38,055 bases of DNA from JBKQVT01 sp052139835 (GTDB lineage Bacteria > Planctomycetota > Planctomycetia > Pirellulales > Thermoguttaceae), in NCBI GenBank assembly GCA_052139835.1, contig JBKQVT010000179.1, positions 1 to 38,055 of the forward strand, read 5' to 3'. Each line of letters begins with the position of its first letter. Position 1 is the first letter of the stretch. This document shows, one piece after another, positions 25,620 through 34,196 of this stretch. The notes under the pieces were generated by a model, which had not been told where the DNA came from, ran no database searches, and saw only the letters and a list, made by a program, of their open reading frames with translations. A program made the translations under genes and the position numbers.

Positions 25620-26633
25620 ATGGCCGCCGCTTCTGAAAAAGCCCGCCGCCGCTGCTTCCGCCTCACGCCGGATCGCTGCGTGCTCGGACTGCTGGCCCTG
25701 GAGGGTTTTCTGCTGCTGTCGGCGTGGTTCCGCTGGTTTCCCTTCAACCAGCACAAGGGCTGGACGGTGCTGATCACCGTAGCCAGCGTCGGCGTGGCCC
25801 TGCTGCTGATGTCCCTCTGGTTCCTCGCCGCCCTGGTCTTTCGTTTGCGGTTCCAGTTCAGCATCCTCGCGCTGCTCCTGCTCGCCGTGGTCGTTGCCGT
25901 CCCGTTCAGTTGGCTGGCGACGGAGGTGAAAGCGGCAAAGAAACAGCGGGACATGGTGGAAGAGTTGAAGAGGGCTGGCGGGCACGTTGAGTATGACTAT
26001 CAACGCGACCGGTATGGCAATTGGGTACGAGGCGCCGCGCCGCCGGGGCCGTCATGGTTGCGCCGGCTGCTGGGAGATAGCATGTTCATCGACGTCAGTC
26101 GCGTTGATCTCGACGACTCAGGGACCGGCGACAGCGAGCTGAATAAGTTGGAAGGGTTTGCCCAGCTTGAGTGGCTGATGCTCAGACGGACCGCGGTCAG
26201 CGACGCCGGGTTGGCACACCTCGAAGGATTGGCCCAACTCCGATTGCTTGACCTTGACGGGACCAGGGTCGGTGACGCCGGGCTGGTGCACCTCAAAGGA
26301 TTAGCACAGCTTCGAATCCTTGGTCTCGACTCCACGAAGGTCAGCGACGCCGGGTTGGTGAACCTCAAAGGGTTAACTCAGCTTCGAACCCTGGGCCTCC
26401 GGCTCACCAAGGTCGGTGATGCCGGGTTAGTGCACCTCGAAAGCATGACCGAGCTCAGGTGGCTGTACCTCGGCTCCACGAACGTCAGCGACGCCGGCCT
26501 GGAACACCTCAGAGGGCTGACCTATCTCGGCTGGCTGGATCTACGGGGTACCAAGGTCACCGGCGCGGGCGTGAGGAGACTCGAGCAGGCACTGCCGGGT
26601 CGCAACATCTCTTACCGGGATGATGGCCCCTGA
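25620..26633 (+). CDS. Membrane-anchored leucine-rich-repeat protein
   Basis: 337 residues from ATG 25620; an open frame back to 25488 is not protein-like. The N-terminus has three hydrophobic segments (about 20-37, 47-75, 80-100), with a basic stretch between the last two. Residues about 170-325 are six leucine-rich repeats of about 24 residues, with units such as GLAQLRLLDLDGTRVGDAGL and the recurring VSDAGL/VGDAGL. LRR domains bind proteins. Planctomycetes have many such membrane LRR proteins of unknown role. It stands alone on the plus strand, divergent from the activase gene. Confidence 0.87.
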   Translation: MAAASEKARRRCFRLTPDRCVLGLLALEGFLLLSAWFRWFPFNQHKGWTVLITVASVGVALLLMSLWFLAALVFRLRFQFSILALLLLAVVVAVPFSWLATEVKAAKKQRDMVEELKRAGGHVEYDYQRDRYGNWVRGAAPPGPSWLRRLLGDSMFIDVSRVDLDDSGTGDSELNKLEGFAQLEWLMLRRTAVSDAGLAHLEGLAQLRLLDLDGTRVGDAGLVHLKGLAQLRILGLDSTKVSDAGLVNLKGLTQLRTLGLRLTKVGDAGLVHLESMTELRWLYLGSTNVSDAGLEHLRGLTYLGWLDLRGTKVTGAGVRRLEQALPGRNISYRDDGP

Positions 26634-26793
26634 ACCCAAGCGGCGCTGGCAACGTGACACAGGTGACACAATCGGGCGGGACCAACGTGGCCCCGATTTC
26701 CGCCGAGCGCGCCCCTCGCGGCAAACGGAACGCCACGGCAGCGCGTTCCCTATAGGGCAACGAGACTACGCCATCCGCCGAAATCATCTTCCT

Positions 26794-26821
26794 CCGCGTT
26801 TATGTGCGTTCATCGGCGGTT
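26794..26821. repeat. Degenerate dispersed intergenic repeat
   Basis: CCGCGTTTATGTGCGTTCAT (26794-26813), then CGGCGGTT, resembles the widespread GCGTTTATCTGCGTTCATCT-type repeat also seen at 10874-10945. It lies in the gap between the convergent LRR and kinase genes. Confidence 0.55.
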
Positions 26822-26849
26822 CCTTCTTCGTCGTCGCACTCCCACGCAG

Positions 26850-29800
26850 TCAAAACGAACCACTGCCCATCGCCGGAGGACCCTGGTTGTCCTCTTCCTC
26901 CGGCAAAGCATCCGTGTCTTCGCCTTCCCCGGCCGGCGGCGCCAAGAGCCGGCGCAACAGGCGGTCGGCCTGGTGGGCGTCGAAGGCGCCGTCGATCTCG
27001 ATCTGGGCGGCCATTTTCGCTTGGATCTTGGGCAGGCAGACCACGCGGCCGTCGATGAGGACGGCCAGGAAACCGCCGCGATGGGACTGGCCCAGGGCCG
27101 CCATGCGCCGCGCGCCGGCCTCATCCAGCGTGACCTGGACCGCTTGCCGGCCCGCGCCGCTCTTGCCGAGCGAGCCATCCTCGACCGCCCATTGCCGGGG
27201 CCCCTCGTCGCCGGCGAGCATCGTGTCGTCCAGCCGTAGCGACAGGAGCACGTACTTCCGGCCCTCGTGCGCCGCCGTGACCAGCGGCGACGGGGCCTCG
27301 GTGTCCAGCTCGAACCAGGCATAGGGCCCCTCGGCCGCCGCGGGCTGCGATTTCTTGGCCTTGGCATCGGCCGCGGGCTTTGCACCGGCCTCGACGACCT
27401 TCACCTCATCGGCCTCGACATCGGGAACCACCGCCGCCACCAGGACCCGAACGGTTTGCAGAAGGTCCTTGCCCAGCGGGCCGGCCCGCGGCGTCTCCGC
27501 GCTAAGCGCGATGTTCACGGTCGGCGGCTTCTCGCCGCCGCTCGGCGCCGGCGCGTCGAGGCGGACGCTGGCCTTCTCGATCCCCGAGAGCGAGGCGATC
27601 AGGCCGGCGAGGGCATTTTCGCAGGCGGTGCGACGGGCCTGCTCGCGCGCGGCTTGCCCGTAAATCGGCCCGTGCTGCTGGAGGTTGTTCCGGTAACACT
27701 TGAGCTCTGCTTCGGTGAGGGGAGGTTTTTGGCCGTCCTTGCCCGACATGGCCGCGACGCGGAAATCGAGCCGGGCCGGCGGCGTCGGGGCCGTCTCCAG
27801 CAGCAGTGAACTCGGCGGCAGCCCCACCATCTTCAACACTGCCAGCAACTCGGCGGCGCGGGAGAAGGGCAGGTCGGCGTCGCACCGCAAACGGACCAGG
27901 CAGCGGGGATTGTTGCCCAGCAGCAGGCTGACCAGCGTTTGCAGGCCGCCCTCTTCGATGGGCATCCCCGCGATCGTGGCGACCCCGTCGCAGTCGACGT
28001 CGATCACCAGCGGCCGCAGCGGTTTGACTTTGCCCGCGCGCGAAGCAAGATCATCCATGCCGGACGGCCAGCGGGGGTTTTTCGGCCGCCCGCCGCCCGT
28101 GACGCGATGCAGCACGACCAGGGCGGATTTGTCCTGCGGGCCGGCCGCCAGCGCCTTGGGACGCAGGGCGCCGAGGCAAATCTTCAAGCGGTCGCCGGCG
28201 AAGTCGTAAATTCCCAGCAGGGGCATTCCCGAGGACGACACCAGGTCGATCGATTTCGGGCCGGTTGCTGGATTGAGGGCATATCCCCAGGGCTTGCCGA
28301 AACTCATCATGTTGGTGATCCACGGATTCATGGGTCCCATGCCGCCGATGAATCCGCCGCCGCCGCCGCCGAAGCCGCCCATGCCGCCATCGCCACCTAT
28401 GCCGCCGACCGTACCGCTCATCCCCGAATCCGACGTGGCCGGACTGTTGGGATTATCTGCGTTCTCAGGGGCCAGCGTGTGCGGCGTGATCGTCAAGGTC
28501 CGGCCCTTGGGAAACAGCGCCGCGACGGCCATGAGGGCCGAATAGCCCATCGCGGGCGTCTCTGCCGTCGAGCAATCCACGACTTCCCACCTCCCCTGGA
28601 TGGTCTTTTCATCCGGCTCGACCACGGCATCGCCGACGCGCTCCAGGACCAAGAGGTCCTTGCTCGAGCCGAGATCGGCCCAGAACTCCTTGGGCCGCCC
28701 CGGGGCTTCGTCCGTGCAGATCCGCAGCCGGTTTCCCTGCAGCTCGTAGATGCCCAGGGCGGCACGCCCGCCGGAGAGCAGATCGATCATCCGCGGCCTG
28801 GCGGCCGGGTTCAACTTGTACTGGAAGGCCTCGCCGGCGACGTGCTCGCCCAGAACCTTGAGCGTCTCTGGGGTGATGATGACCCGCGTCGTGCGATGGA
28901 CTGCGTCGGCGGCCGCCCGGACCTCGCGGCCATTCTCATCACGCGGGAATCGGCACAGTTTGAGCGACGAGCTGACGATTTTCCAGGTTCCCTGGATCGC
29001 TTTTTCGTCGGGCTGCGCGGCCGCGGCGGGCTTCGCCTTCACGTTGCCGGCCGCCGCGGGCAGCTTCATGTCCACCCGGCCGTCCGCGCCGATCTTCACG
29101 TCGCTCCCTTCCGGCACGCGGAGGGTCGTGTCCCTGCCCTTGTGCAGGATGTGCAGGATGATGACGCACGCCAGGACGAGCGTGGCGCCCAGGCCGAGCA
29201 GGCCCAGCAGCAGCGGCGTGAACTTGTGCCGCACGGGGGGCAAGACGCCGCGGGCAGGTTGAAAGCCTCTCCCGCCGGTTGCTGGGCAGGCTTCCGGCCC
29301 GCTGTTGCCGCTGACCAGCGCGGGCAGGTCATGCCCCCGACAGAAGGCGGCCAGTTTCGCCGCCACGTCAGCGGGCGTGGCGGGCCGCTCCGCGGGGTCC
29401 TTGGCCAACATCCGCCTCAGCAAGGCAGAGAGTTCCTCGGGCACGTCGCCGGCCAATTCCCGGATCGAGGGCGCGGGCGTCTGCACGTGGGCCGTCATCT
29501 TGTCGAACGCCCCCCGGTACTGCGGGCCCTCGAACGGCGCCCGGCCGGCGAGCAGCTTGAAGAGCGTGCAACCAAGGCTGTAGACGTCCGCCCGGATGTC
29601 CGCACTGTGGCTGTCGGACGCCTGCTCGGGGGCCATATAGTCGGCGGTGCCCATGGTCTGGCCGGTCCCGGTCATTTCGTCGCTGCCGCCGCGCTGGTGG
29701 TGGAAGCGGGCCAACCCCAGATCGAGGATTTTGATCTCGCCCCGCGGCGTGAGCATCAGGTTCGAGGGCTTGATGTCGCGATGCACCAGGCCGTGCTCGT

Positions 29801-30470
29801 GGACATACTGCAGGCCCACGGCGGCCTGCCGGGCCAGCTCGCAGGCGTCCGACACGCGCAAAGGGCCCGCACGCCCGACCAGCCGGGCCAGGTCCAGCCC
29901 CTCGACATACTCCATAATCAGCACCGGACGGTCTTCGATCTCGCGGGCGTCGTGGGCGCGGACGATCTGCGGGTGGTCGAGCCGGCCGATGGCCTTCATC
30001 TCGCGTTCGAAGCGGGCGATGGCCCGCCCGTCCTCGACGCGGCCCTTGACCAGCACCTTCAGGGCGACCACGCGGTCCAGCTTGGTGTGCAAGGCCTTGT
30101 AGACCGTGCCCATGCCGCCGTGGCCGAGTTCCTCCAGGAGTTGGTATTCGCCAAGCTGGCTGGGGACCGGAAACGGGCCTTTTTGCCGCGGGGACGGCTG
30201 GCCGGCGGTTCCGCTGGACCCGACGGCCACCGCTTTGGCGCGGGCCAAGGCGACGCCGCACTCCGGCTCGGCCAGCAGCGGGTCGTCGGCAACCGGCAAA
30301 CGGAGCCGGGCCACCAGCGAATCGCTGGCGTCGTCCAGTGTCGCCAGCTTCGTCTGGCAGGTAGAACAGGTATCGAGATGCGAGGCCAGGACTTCCGAGG
30401 CCACGTCGGAAAGCCTTCCTACGACGTAGTCGAAGAGTCGGGCGTGGCTGGGACAATCGGGCACTGACAT
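26850..30470 (-). CDS. Mosaic transmembrane Ser/Thr protein kinase
   Basis: 1206 residues. The N-terminus has a zinc-finger-like His31-x3-Cys35-x2-Cys38. The kinase domain (about 108-375) is complete: Gly-rich LGHGGMGTVY, Lys138, HRD (230-232), DLG (250-252, replacing DFG) and APEQ. One membrane helix (about 418-440) follows. Outside the membrane are two copies of the planctomycete TIGR03067-like domain (about 488-612 and 619-790, each opening with an IQGTW/IQGRW motif), with a Gly-rich insert in the second. Then come an ExbD/TolR-like piece (about 818-893, LVIDVDCDGVATIAGMPI), a FliF/YscJ ring-building-like piece (about 950-1027) and a SecD P1-head-like piece (about 1068-1176). These last three calls are from pattern memory. 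It should sense an outer signal and phosphorylate cytoplasmic proteins. Confidence 0.88.
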   Translation of the reverse strand: MSVPDCPSHARLFDYVVGRLSDVASEVLASHLDTCSTCQTKLATLDDASDSLVARLRLPVADDPLLAEPECGVALARAKAVAVGSSGTAGQPSPRQKGPFPVPSQLGEYQLLEELGHGGMGTVYKALHTKLDRVVALKVLVKGRVEDGRAIARFEREMKAIGRLDHPQIVRAHDAREIEDRPVLIMEYVEGLDLARLVGRAGPLRVSDACELARQAAVGLQYVHEHGLVHRDIKPSNLMLTPRGEIKILDLGLARFHHQRGGSDEMTGTGQTMGTADYMAPEQASDSHSADIRADVYSLGCTLFKLLAGRAPFEGPQYRGAFDKMTAHVQTPAPSIRELAGDVPEELSALLRRMLAKDPAERPATPADVAAKLAAFCRGHDLPALVSGNSGPEACPATGGRGFQPARGVLPPVRHKFTPLLLGLLGLGATLVLACVIILHILHKGRDTTLRVPEGSDVKIGADGRVDMKLPAAAGNVKAKPAAAAQPDEKAIQGTWKIVSSSLKLCRFPRDENGREVRAAADAVHRTTRVIITPETLKVLGEHVAGEAFQYKLNPAARPRMIDLLSGGRAALGIYELQGNRLRICTDEAPGRPKEFWADLGSSKDLLVLERVGDAVVEPDEKTIQGRWEVVDCSTAETPAMGYSALMAVAALFPKGRTLTITPHTLAPENADNPNSPATSDSGMSGTVGGIGGDGGMGGFGGGGGGFIGGMGPMNPWITNMMSFGKPWGYALNPATGPKSIDLVSSSGMPLLGIYDFAGDRLKICLGALRPKALAAGPQDKSALVVLHRVTGGGRPKNPRWPSGMDDLASRAGKVKPLRPLVIDVDCDGVATIAGMPIEEGGLQTLVSLLLGNNPRCLVRLRCDADLPFSRAAELLAVLKMVGLPPSSLLLETAPTPPARLDFRVAAMSGKDGQKPPLTEAELKCYRNNLQQHGPIYGQAAREQARRTACENALAGLIASLSGIEKASVRLDAPAPSGGEKPPTVNIALSAETPRAGPLGKDLLQTVRVLVAAVVPDVEADEVKVVEAGAKPAADAKAKKSQPAAAEGPYAWFELDTEAPSPLVTAAHEGRKYVLLSLRLDDTMLAGDEGPRQWAVEDGSLGKSGAGRQAVQVTLDEAGARRMAALGQSHRGGFLAVLIDGRVVCLPKIQAKMAAQIEIDGAFDAHQADRLLRRLLAPPAGEGEDTDALPEEEDNQGPPAMGSGSF

Positions 30471-30583
30471 GAAACTGTTCCCGCGGTAAGGCTTTGCCTG
30501 CTGTCTGTTGCGATCGTGCTCCGCGGCTGAACATTTCGGGTGGTATCGCTCGACCCACCCTACACGTTGGCGAGCAATGCGGC

Positions 30584-31627
30584 CTAGGCGCCCTTGTCGT
30601 CGCCGGCAGGGGCCTTGTCTTTCTTCGCGGGGCTGTGGGCCTTGGGCTTCTTCTTTCCCGTCAGCGTCTCCGACGCCTGGACGGTCACGGAGTCCGCCAG
30701 CACCGTGTTTCCGGCGTTGCGGCCCTTGACCGAGACGCTGTCGCCTTTGCGGGCGAATTTCAGGTCGGTGGTGGCGACATTGATCTCGGCCTCTTCGTCC
30801 ACTTCCCCCGTGATGGTCCCATGGCCGGTGCTCACGATGAACTTGCCGTCCTTGAAGCTCGTGATCTTGCCGCGGACCACGCAGGTGGCGGGCAATTTGA
30901 CGGCCTCGGCCTTGCGGGGCGCGGCCCTGCTTGCCGTCTTGTCCGCCGCCGCGTTAGGGGCCGGCGCGCCGCCAAAACCGAGATTGTTCGCCGCGGCGGG
31001 TTTCGTCTCGGACGACCCCTCGGCAAACAGCCCCGGCCCACGATCCGCGCTCAACGAGACAATGGTCAATTGCGTGACCGCGTCGTTGACGACGTGCTTT
31101 TCGTCGACCTCGGCCGTAAACTCCACCGGAACGCCGGTCTTCAGGAAGTCGCGGGTGGCCTTGCCGGTAAACTGCACTTTCGTGGCCCGCGCGATTTGGA
31201 CCAGCACCCAGCCGGCGGCGGTCTTCATCTTCAGGCCGCCCTTGCCGGTAATTTCGACGTTGCCACTGAGGTTCAACGGGCTGGGTCCTTGTGGGCCGCC
31301 GTTAAAGCCTCCCATGCCGCCGCCGGCCCCGCCGGCCCCGCCGATCCCGCCGCCGACCCCGCCGGCGCCGTTGCCGGTGCTGGAGCCGCCCCCGCTGGAG
31401 CCGCTGCCGGATCCGCTCCCGCCGCCTGAAATTCCGCCGCCGACGCCTCCGCCGCCGCCCATGCCTCCGGCTCCGCCCATCCCGCCGCCGTAACCGCCGC
31501 CCCCACCGCCGAAGCCCCCGCCGCCCCCGCCCCTTGCACCACCGCCACCACCGCCGCCGCCAGCACCATAAACCGGCGCCCCGAGCGCCGCCACCAACGC
31601 CACCACCAGCAGATCGCGACGAGACAT
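30584..31627 (-). CDS. Gly-rich secreted protein of unknown function
   Basis: 347 residues. A signal peptide (about 1-22) is followed by a Gly/Ser-rich tract (about 23-115). Two beta-rich regions (about 118-205 and 245-330, the second with VRGKITSFKDGKFIVSTGHG) resemble small OB-like or DUF5666-like repeats, which I do not assign firmly. The tail is Lys-rich. AAGGAGG lies about 10 bases before ATG 31627. It is followed by the kinase gene on the same strand after 113 bases. A conserved 37-bp element is 102 bases upstream and also precedes the HINT gene, suggesting shared control. Confidence 0.8.
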   Translation of the reverse strand: MSRRDLLVVALVAALGAPVYGAGGGGGGGGARGGGGGGFGGGGGGYGGGMGGAGGMGGGGGVGGGISGGGSGSGSGSSGGGSSTGNGAGGVGGGIGGAGGAGGGMGGFNGGPQGPSPLNLSGNVEITGKGGLKMKTAAGWVLVQIARATKVQFTGKATRDFLKTGVPVEFTAEVDEKHVVNDAVTQLTIVSLSADRGPGLFAEGSSETKPAAANNLGFGGAPAPNAAADKTASRAAPRKAEAVKLPATCVVRGKITSFKDGKFIVSTGHGTITGEVDEEAEINVATTDLKFARKGDSVSVKGRNAGNTVLADSVTVQASETLTGKKKPKAHSPAKKDKAPAGDDKGA

Positions 31628-31728
31628 GACTGCACCCCTCCTTCCCCGTTGACCTTGCGACTTGGTTACAAACGACGCTCTCGGCCTACCCCCGCGGGGA
31701 GCCGAGTAATGATTGCAATAAAGGAGCC

Positions 31729-31765
31729 CTCCTATAAGAACTAACGGGCGCGTCTGACACGTCTT
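31729..31765 (-). promoter_or_regulatory. Conserved upstream element, copy 1
   Basis: A 37-bp sequence matching 36120-36156 at 33 of 37 positions. On the minus strand it contains GTGTCAGACGCGCCCGTT and then TTATAGGAG. It lies 102 bases before the Gly-rich protein start. It could be a promoter recognised by the ECF factor encoded at 36269-36889, or a binding site; neither a standard sigma-70 nor a standard ECF box is clear. Confidence 0.55.
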
Positions 31766-31844
31766 TGCTCGAAAGGACGCAAGTCCTTAGCAAGTGAATC
31801 TTTACGTCTTGGGCCTTTCGTGTCGGGTAGGGTGGGCATGGCCA

Positions 31845-31910
31845 CCGTATCCGTCACACGCCGTGTGACGACCCTCACCGCACACAGCGTGTGCGGCGTA
31901 CTGTTGCGCC
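31845..31910. repeat. Palindromic repeat unit plus end hairpin
   Basis: The palindrome GTCACACGCCGTGTGAC (31853-31869) is followed by a second hairpin, CCGCACAC/GTGTGCGG with loop AGC (31878-31896). The same 66-bp segment recurs at 34085-34150 with four differences. The two copies bracket the gene at 31952-33988 in the same orientation. Confidence 0.9.
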
Positions 31911-31951
31911 GCCCCCCTTCATCCTTCCTCCTTTATCCTTCATCCTTACTT

Positions 31952-33988
31952 CTATGGCTTCAGGTTGTGGATGCCGATGCTCTCGCCATAGGCGCGGACG
32001 AGTTGCTCGGGCGTCATCTTGTAAACTTGCTTGAGGGCCTTCTCCGCGGGCACGCCGTCCTTGATGGTGTTGATGAACGTGCGATAGCGAGTCTCGGCGG
32101 CCGGCTTCGCGCCAGTGTCCTGGTCCGGGGCCTTGACGCGGGCCGCACTGGGGTTGTAGCCCATCAGAAACTCGGCGATCTCCAAGGCCGCAACGTAGCG
32201 TGTGCAGTTGTCGGTCCCTTTGGGGGAGAAAAAATCGCTGTGGGCATAAGAAGGGCCCCCCAGGCGGTACCCGTTGAATCGCAACTGGGTGAGGACCGAG
32301 GCCCTCGCGTTACGCGCGTAGGTCCCGCCGTCAACCCGTTTGGCGACCCACTCGGCAACGCCGTCGTCGACCCAACTCGGCAAGCGGGAGTCGGTCCGAT
32401 AGAGACGGTTGAACCCATGGGCCGCCACGTGGACCATCGCGGGGGTGATCGAGGCGGTCGATTTGGTCAGATTGGCCGCCTGCTCGGCCGGTGTGGGGGC
32501 GTTCCGGTTCGGGTTGGGTTTCCAGCAGCAGTAGCAGTTAATCGTGACGGTATCGTCGCGATTGACACGGCAAACGAACCGGCCTAACTCTCGTTTTTGC
32601 TCGGGGAACATCGCCTCAAGCTTCTCAAAATCCTTTTCCTGCGCGAAGGCGTAGATGACGGTCTTTCCGTTCCAGACGCGCTGGGCCGGATCGAGCCCGT
32701 ACAACTTGCAAAGCTCGTCGTACATTCGCTCCAGTTGGGGGAGGAACGTGTCGCGGACGAGGCTATCGGAAAGGTCGCTGAAGATAAGGAACCGCTTGCT
32801 CTCGTAGGCGTGCAAGGCGCTCCCCGGGAGCTTCTTCAGGAGTTCCGCGGAGGAGGCCTGCTGCCGGGCGACGAACTCCTTCTGCTCGGCCTCGGGGAGC
32901 AATTTCAGCGGCTTATCGACGAAGCGGCGCAGGGGATGCGGGGCCACGCCGCCGTCGGCCGCCAGTTGGCCGTAATAGGTGCCTTGATAGGTCTTGGCCA
33001 CCGTCGCCATCGCTTGGGTCTGCGCCGCCGGATTGTCGCCCGCTTTGCGCATGAGTTTCTGGAAGGCCCGTTCCGCAGCCAGTTCGCGTTTGAACTTTGC
33101 ATCGCGGGCGAGTTCCTTGCCCAGTTCCTGGGCTTGGTCCGCCTCGTCGCGGCCCTTATAAACGGCGGCCAGGGCGCTGGCCTTCTCGTAGGCCAGGAGC
33201 CGCTCGGCCGGCTCGCCGCGCGCGAACCGCTTGATAGCGTCGAGTTCGGCGGCCAGGAAGCCGTCCAGGGCCTTGTCGATGCCCTTGCGCTCGGCCTTGG
33301 TCAGCCTGTGTTTGGCCGCCTTGAGGCTGGCCTCGGCCACGTAGCGGTCCAGTTCCAAGGGCCAGAGCAACCGCTTCATCTTCGGCGTCATCTCCTCGGT
33401 CAGCACGTGGAAACTGCCCTCGTACTCGCGACCCTTGGCGCACTCTTCCAGCCACTCGATCAGGTCGGAATGTTGAACACACTGCTCGGCCGGGCGCCCC
33501 CGCCGGCTCGCGGGTGCGGAGAAGATCGCTTCGCCTTCCGGAACGACAAAGGCGTATTCGAAAGACTCGCACTCCGGTGAAAAGCGGGCGGGCATGGCCG
33601 GGTCGCGGCCCAGGATGATGTTGGGGGCCGAAAAGCCCCTGGTCTTGACATAGGCGAATCCCGCGTCGCCGTTCCTGCTGGCGTCGATGGCCAGCACCAC
33701 GATCGGCTTGTCGCGGATCGCCTCCTTCAGCTTCTCAAACAATGTCGCCGCCCACTTCTCGGTGTCCGGCTGCGGCGTGTAGACGAGGATGATGACCGTC
33801 TTGCCGCGGAGGGCCTCCCAGGTGATCGGCGCGTCGGCCCAGGTCACGCCGGCCAGGGACGGCGGCGCTCTGTTGCCTTCGTGCCCGATGTACGCGGAGC
33901 GTTTCTTCGCCGGTTGCTCGTCCGCCGGGGCCGCTGCGATCAGGCCGCCCAAGGCGACCACCAGCACTACGGTCGTAAGCCTCTTCAT
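31952..33988 (-). CDS. Exported thioredoxin-like/pseudo-metallopeptidase protein
   Basis: 678 residues. A signal peptide (about 1-22) precedes a thioredoxin-like domain (about 45-180; TVIILVYTPQPDTEKW, PIVVLAIDASRNGDAGFAY) with no CxxC, so it cannot act as a thiol oxidoreductase. The middle is helical and Lys/Glu-rich. The C-terminal part resembles the DUF1570-type peptidase fold: His520-Val-Ala-Ala-His524 where HExxH would be, and PSWVDDGVAEW (537-547) with Glu546 as the usual third ligand. The catalytic Glu of HExxH is replaced by Val, so it is probably inactive or needs another mechanism. AGGAG precedes ATG 33988. It belongs to the minus-strand cluster with the HINT and kinase genes. Confidence 0.82.
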   Translation of the reverse strand: MKRLTTVVLVVALGGLIAAAPADEQPAKKRSAYIGHEGNRAPPSLAGVTWADAPITWEALRGKTVIILVYTPQPDTEKWAATLFEKLKEAIRDKPIVVLAIDASRNGDAGFAYVKTRGFSAPNIILGRDPAMPARFSPECESFEYAFVVPEGEAIFSAPASRRGRPAEQCVQHSDLIEWLEECAKGREYEGSFHVLTEEMTPKMKRLLWPLELDRYVAEASLKAAKHRLTKAERKGIDKALDGFLAAELDAIKRFARGEPAERLLAYEKASALAAVYKGRDEADQAQELGKELARDAKFKRELAAERAFQKLMRKAGDNPAAQTQAMATVAKTYQGTYYGQLAADGGVAPHPLRRFVDKPLKLLPEAEQKEFVARQQASSAELLKKLPGSALHAYESKRFLIFSDLSDSLVRDTFLPQLERMYDELCKLYGLDPAQRVWNGKTVIYAFAQEKDFEKLEAMFPEQKRELGRFVCRVNRDDTVTINCYCCWKPNPNRNAPTPAEQAANLTKSTASITPAMVHVAAHGFNRLYRTDSRLPSWVDDGVAEWVAKRVDGGTYARNARASVLTQLRFNGYRLGGPSYAHSDFFSPKGTDNCTRYVAALEIAEFLMGYNPSAARVKAPDQDTGAKPAAETRYRTFINTIKDGVPAEKALKQVYKMTPEQLVRAYGESIGIHNLKP

Positions 33989-34017
33989 AGTGATGCTCCT
34001 GCTCAGTGCGGTTTCTT

Positions 34018-34150
34018 GTATCCGTCACACGCCGTGTGACGACCTCACCACCGTATCCGTCACACGCCGTGTGACGATCCGCTGCCGTATCCGTCACACG
34101 CCGTGTGACGATCGCCACCGCACACAGCGTGTGCGGCGTACTATTGCGCC
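34018..34150. repeat. Three tandem 17-bp palindromes plus end hairpin
   Basis: GTCACACGCCGTGTGAC occurs at 34024-34040, 34059-34075 and 34093-34109, with 34-35-base spacing, followed by CCGCACAC/GTGTGCGG (34118-34136). It sits between the HINT gene and the thioredoxin-like gene. Each hairpin is strong; the array could end transcription or serve as a protein-binding site. It is not a CRISPR: the spacers are about 18 bases and near-identical. Confidence 0.9.
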
Positions 34151-34196
34151 ACCTCGCGACTCCTCTCCCCTCCGCCTTCCGCCCTCCCCCTTCCCC

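Larger units (their letters stand above)
31628..31951. other. Intergenic region with regulatory motif and palindromes
   Basis: No gene supported. It contains the conserved element at 31729-31765, the palindrome unit at 31845-31910, and a pyrimidine-rich tract at 31918-31950 (CCTTCATCC-type units), which on the coding strand of the neighbouring gene forms a GA-rich tract right after the stop. Confidence 0.7.

Noticed and set aside
27939..30467. An 842-codon plus-strand frame over the kinase gene
   Set aside because: Antisense shadow of a clear kinase; the product has no family features and is rich in Arg, Gly and His.
34018..34150. CRISPR-like array
   Set aside because: Only three units, each a perfect palindrome, with very short and similar spacers, and no cas genes in the window.
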